From Methylophilaceae bacterium (GTDB taxonomy: Bacteria > Pseudomonadota > Gammaproteobacteria > Burkholderiales > Methylophilaceae): 64,000 bases of DNA. The notes beneath the pieces are model-generated. The model was not told where the DNA came from and did not search any database. It worked only from the letters and a program-made list of their open reading frames with translations. Every line of letters starts with the position of its first letter. Position 1 is the stretch's first letter. The position numbers were made by a program, and so were the translations under genes. The stretch is taken from assembly GCA_905339275.1 (NCBI GenBank), contig CAJPFK010000004.1, positions 1 through 64,000 of the forward strand, in the 5' to 3' direction. Positions 60,905-64,000 of this stretch are shown piece after piece.

Positions 60905-61692
60905 GATTGCGGGCTCTCCAGCGCTTCCGATAAGCACTGCAACATCGCCTCGTCGCCCGGCTCCCCAGCCACGGCGACACGTATGCCGTTGGCACGCGGC
61001 AATTGCGCGATGCGTTCATGATTGACGCACAACACGGTATTTTTAATCCACGACAATGGTTTTTCTTTCATCAAATCGTCCCTTGCCAGATCGAGCAAAT
61101 GGCGCATGGCTTCGCTGCTGGTGACAACCATGGCATCGAGTTGCCCATTTTGCCACAGACCTTGCAGAAAACCGGCATCCTTTTGCGGATTAAGACGTTG
61201 ATAGCATTCAGCAAAATCAACGCGTGCACCGCGTGCGTCCAGCGTATCGGCCATTAATTCACGCCCGCCGACACCCCGCACGATCATGATTTTTTTGCCG
61301 GCAACCGATTGCATCTCCGGTAATGCCAGCAAGGCTTCGCTGTCGAATCTTCCCGCGGGCATCAGAATATTCCGCACGCCGAATTTTTCCAGTTCTGCTG
61401 CGGTCACCGGCCCGATCGCGGCGAATTGCGGCTTGTCCGGTATGGAGCCCAGCTTTGCCAGCAAACGCGGCATGCCATGCTGTACGGCATTCGAACTGAT
61501 GAAAATGATCCTGTCGCAATCCGCGAGCTCGTTCAACCTTGCTTCAAATGCCTGATAATCATCGAGCGGTGCAATAACTATCAGGGGAAACAGCAATGGC
61601 GTCGCGCCCTCTGCGCTGACGAGTGCACTCAACTTTTTCGCCTGCTCGGGCGGGCGTGTAATAACGATGGATTTTCCTGCCAGCGGTGACAT
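60901..61692 (-). CDS. hemD: Uroporphyrinogen-III synthase
   Basis: 263 aa. The N-terminal KSIVITRPPEQAKKLSALV and the core TSSEAMRHLLDLA match this divergent family, which closes and inverts ring D of hydroxymethylbilane. Its partner hemC lies 9 bp upstream. Confidence 0.93.
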   Translation of the reverse strand: MSPLAGKSIVITRPPEQAKKLSALVSAEGATPLLFPLIVIAPLDDYQAFEARLNELADCDRIIFISSNAVQHGMPRLLAKLGSIPDKPQFAAIGPVTAAELEKFGVRNILMPAGRFDSEALLALPEMQSVAGKKIMIVRGVGGRELMADTLDARGARVDFAECYQRLNPQKDAGFLQGLWQNGQLDAMVVTSSEAMRHLLDLARDDLMKEKPLSWIKNTVLCVNHERIAQLPRANGIRVAVAGEPGDEAMLQCLSEALESPQS

Positions 61693-61701
61693 ATCGTCTG
61701 A

Positions 61702-62631
61702 CTAGCCGGGCAAGGCGGCCAGAATACGGTCTGCGCCTTTCTCAACCAGCTTTTGCGCCAATGCACGGCCCAGTGCTTCCGGCTCGTCAGCGCTTCCGCT
61801 GACCTGTTCGCGCAGTATCTCGCTGCCATCGACACTGGCGACGAACCCCTGCATGACCAACTGGTCGCCCTTGCGCACGGCATAGGCACCCAATGGCACC
61901 GTGCAGCTACCGGCCAGTGCACGGCTCATGCCCCGCTCGGCTTCCACGCAGGAAGCGGTTTCGGCATGGTTCAACGGCGCCAGCACTTGCAGCAGGTCAT
62001 GCCGCGAAGCATTGATTTCGATACCCAGTGCGCCCTGCCCTACGGCAGGGATGCTATGTTCCGTGGAGATCAACTGCGCAATCCGCGCTTCCAGCCCCAG
62101 GCGCTTCAACCCGGCCGCTGCCAGAATGATGGCCGCATACTGCCCTTCGTCCAGCTTGCGCAGGCGGGTTTGCAGGTTGCCGCGCAGCGACTCGATTTTC
62201 AGTGCCGGGAACCTGGCCTGAAGCTGGCTCTGACGGCGCAGGCTGGACGTACCGACCACGCTGCCCCCAGGCAAGTCTTCCAGACGCCGGTATTGGTTGG
62301 AAACGAAAGCATCATGCGGATCCTCGCGTTCCCCGATGGCTGCCATGGTAAAACCTTCCGGCAGGTGCATGGGTACATCTTTCATCGAATGCACGGCCAG
62401 GTCTGCGCGGCCATCAGCCAGCGCCTGTTCCAGCTCCTTGACGAACAGACCCTTGCCGCCGATGCGTGAAAGCGGCGAATCCAGCATCTGGTCGCCTGTC
62501 GTCGTCATGCCCAGTATCTCGACGACGGTCTGGGGATAAAGCGCCTGCAAACGGCTCTGGATATGCAGCGCCTGCCACATGGCAAGTGCGCTTTCACGGG
62601 AAGCGATGACGAGTCTGGAAGGGATGTTCAT
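61702..62631 (-). CDS. hemC: Hydroxymethylbilane synthase
   Basis: 309 aa porphobilinogen deaminase. Key segments: [60 protein letters not shown], and the cofactor Cys in [14 protein letters not shown]. First of hemC-hemD-hemX-hemY. Confidence 0.97.
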   Translation of the reverse strand: MNIPSRLVIASRESALAMWQALHIQSRLQALYPQTVVEILGMTTTGDQMLDSPLSRIGGKGLFVKELEQALADGRADLAVHSMKDVPMHLPEGFTMAAIGEREDPHDAFVSNQYRRLEDLPGGSVVGTSSLRRQSQLQARFPALKIESLRGNLQTRLRKLDEGQYAAIILAAAGLKRLGLEARIAQLISTEHSIPAVGQGALGIEINASRHDLLQVLAPLNHAETASCVEAERGMSRALAGSCTVPLGAYAVRKGDQLVMQGFVASVDGSEILREQVSGSADEPEALGRALAQKLVEKGADRILAALPG

Positions 62632-62698
62632 GAATCAGCCGGCTATTGATGGTGGTTTTGCACACGATTTTAGCACAGGCACGGCCCGTACCCGGGAA

Positions 62699-63442
62699 TC
62701 AGCCTTTCGCCAGCCCTTTCAGCAAATGCTGCTGCCGGCGACTGACCGCCACCGTGTCCGGCACATCCCTGAGCAAGGCAACATAATGGCTTTCGCCCTC
62801 CTGCGCATGCCGTTTTTCATATCCCATGATGCTGCCCTGCGCCACCAGGCAGTTGCGATGCAGCCTCAGGAAACGCGTGCCGAACTCTTCCTCGATGGAG
62901 TTGAGCGAATCCTCGATCAGGTATTCCCGCTCCCTGGTACGTATGGTCACGTATTTAAGCTCGGCCCGGAAGAAAATGATGTCATCAACCGGCACCAGCA
63001 ATACGCGCCCTCGTTCCAGCACGCTGAAATGGGTACGTTGCGCCTGTAGCGGCTGCAAACCCGTCAATTGTTCCGGTCGCAGCCTGCCGGCTTTTTCGAT
63101 GGCCGTCCGCAGGCGCTCCAGCCTGATTGGTTTCAGCAGGTAATCCACGGCATTCATGTCAAATGCCCTTACCGCATAAGTATCGTACGCGGTAGTAAAA
63201 ATAATGGCCGGCGACGGTGTCAGCTTCTGCAAATGGCCGGCCGCCTCGATGCCGTCCATATGCGGCATGCGGATATCCAGCAGGACAATATCCGGTTTGT
63301 GTTCCATTGCCAGGTTGACGGCCTCTTTACCGTTTTTCGCATCGCCCACCACGGTGACAGCGGCAATATCCTGCAGCAATTCGCGCAAGCGGTTGCGCGC
63401 GGGGGCTTCGTCATCCACCAGCAATACCTTGATTGCGCTCAT
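62699..63442 (-). CDS. algR: LytTR-family response regulator (AlgR type)
   Basis: 247 aa. Receiver domain with the acidic pocket VDDE (residues 9-12), phosphoacceptor Asp in VLLDIRMPHMDG and a conserved Lys in YLLKPI. The C-terminal LytTR DNA-binding domain (about 150-247) contains VTIRTREREYLIEDSLNSIE and FLRLHRNCLV. The ATG at 63442 overlaps the algZ stop by 4 bp, so sensor and regulator are made together. Placement beside hemC is the usual algZR-hemCD arrangement. Confidence 0.92.
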   Translation of the reverse strand: MSAIKVLLVDDEAPARNRLRELLQDIAAVTVVGDAKNGKEAVNLAMEHKPDIVLLDIRMPHMDGIEAAGHLQKLTPSPAIIFTTAYDTYAVRAFDMNAVDYLLKPIRLERLRTAIEKAGRLRPEQLTGLQPLQAQRTHFSVLERGRVLLVPVDDIIFFRAELKYVTIRTREREYLIEDSLNSIEEEFGTRFLRLHRNCLVAQGSIMGYEKRHAQEGESHYVALLRDVPDTVAVSRRQQHLLKGLAKG

Positions 63443-64000
63443 GCCATGTGCTCGCGATAGGGAATCACAATCTCCACATGATACTGCCCCTGCCCGGTCT
63501 GGCTGCTGAGCGTGGCTTCGGCATCGAAGTGCAGGGCCAGCCTTTCCCGGATGTTGTTCAAGGCCATCTTGTTGCCGCCATGGTGATTGCTCTGGGTCGT
63601 ACACGGGTTGCTCAGGCGCAGGCGGACTTCCTTGTGGCCGGCCTCGATCTGAATCGTGATCCTGCCGCCTTGCGGTAACGGCTCTATGCCGTGATAAACC
63701 GCATTCTCCAGCAGCGGCTGTAAAACCAGCGGCGGAATCAGGGCATCCGGCGGCACATTTTCGATTTGCCAGACGATTTCCAGCCGCTCGTCCAGCCTCA
63801 GTTTCTCCAGCGCCAGATACTGCCTGCTCAGTGCCAGTTCCTGCGCCAGCGGCACCAGTTCCCGGTTATCCGACATCACCACGCGGAATAAATCCGCCAT
63901 GTCCTCCAGCGCCGTCTCTGCGCGTTTCGGCTCACTGCGCATGATCGACAGCACGGCATTGATACAATTAAAAAGAAAATGCGGCCGGATTCTTGCCTGC
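63439..64000 (-). CDS. algZ: Sensor histidine kinase AlgZ/LytS type, 3' part only
   Basis: The frame is open to the right edge, so only the C-terminal ~186 residues are seen. The phosphoacceptor region IRPHFLFNCINAVLSIMR (His near the window edge) and the ATPase N-box (LQPLLENAVYHG) and G-box (NIRERLALHF) belong to the His_kinase/HATPase type that partners LytTR regulators. The N-terminal membrane sensor lies beyond the window. Confidence 0.9.
   Translation of the reverse strand, partial: QARIRPHFLFNCINAVLSIMRSEPKRAETALEDMADLFRVVMSDNRELVPLAQELALSRQYLALEKLRLDERLEIVWQIENVPPDALIPPLVLQPLLENAVYHGIEPLPQGGRITIQIEAGHKEVRLRLSNPCTTQSNHHGGNKMALNNIRERLALHFDAEATLSSQTGQGQYHVEIVIPYREHMA

Overview
The window reads as chromosome of a methylotrophic betaproteobacterium, most likely of the Methylophilaceae type (inference). 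The support is betaproteobacterial gene clusters (argC/bactofilin/erpA; gmk-rpoZ-spoT; accB-accC-prmA; hemC-hemD-hemX-hemY beside algZ/algR), a flavoprotein of the trimethylamine/dimethylamine dehydrogenase family, and a 23-codon pqqA gene for the PQQ precursor peptide.

Layout. 1-160: minus-strand promoter and boxA antitermination site of an rRNA operon whose 16S gene lies just outside the left edge. 185-25,199: housekeeping genes. These are tyrS; an M23 peptidase, anmK and gltA; erpA, a bactofilin, a DUF6776-like membrane protein and argC; rplM-rpsI; fimV; ubiC-ubiA; recG, ridA, spoT, rpoZ, gmk, a DUF475 membrane protein and yicC; then, divergently, a Ser/Thr kinase, a PP2C phosphatase, rph, rdgB, a 75-aa protein and hemW.

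25,351-46,482 is an accessory region. It opens with a FecI/FecR/TonB-receptor surface-signalling set; the 1,175-residue receptor contains an EF-hand-like loop and is followed by a small protein with an acyl-carrier-like motif. Next is a two-partner secretion locus (TpsB of 579 aa, TpsA of 2,043 aa). Behind TpsA lies an AT-rich tract with two intact lipoproteins, three decayed lipoprotein starts and two decayed copies of the TpsA C-terminal tip, separated by REP-like palindromes. After that come a periplasmic protein made of two related halves, a YjjJ-type HipA kinase, and a TMADH-family enzyme whose specificity residues (Gln60, Thr74 in TMADH numbering) are those of dimethylamine dehydrogenase.

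46,783-64,000 returns to core genes: relA (synthetase-only type), pqqA, a zinc-ribbon/DUF3426 protein, prmA, accC, accB, aroQ, a TlpA-like thioredoxin, dsbD, cutA, an FxsA-like protein, a 2Fe-2S flavin reductase, hemY-hemX-hemD-hemC, algR, and the 3' end of algZ running off the right edge.

The observations most worth following are the repeated 'TpsA tip + lipoprotein' modules, the EF-hand loop in the TonB receptor of a methylotroph, the DMADH-type active site, and the stand-alone pqqA.
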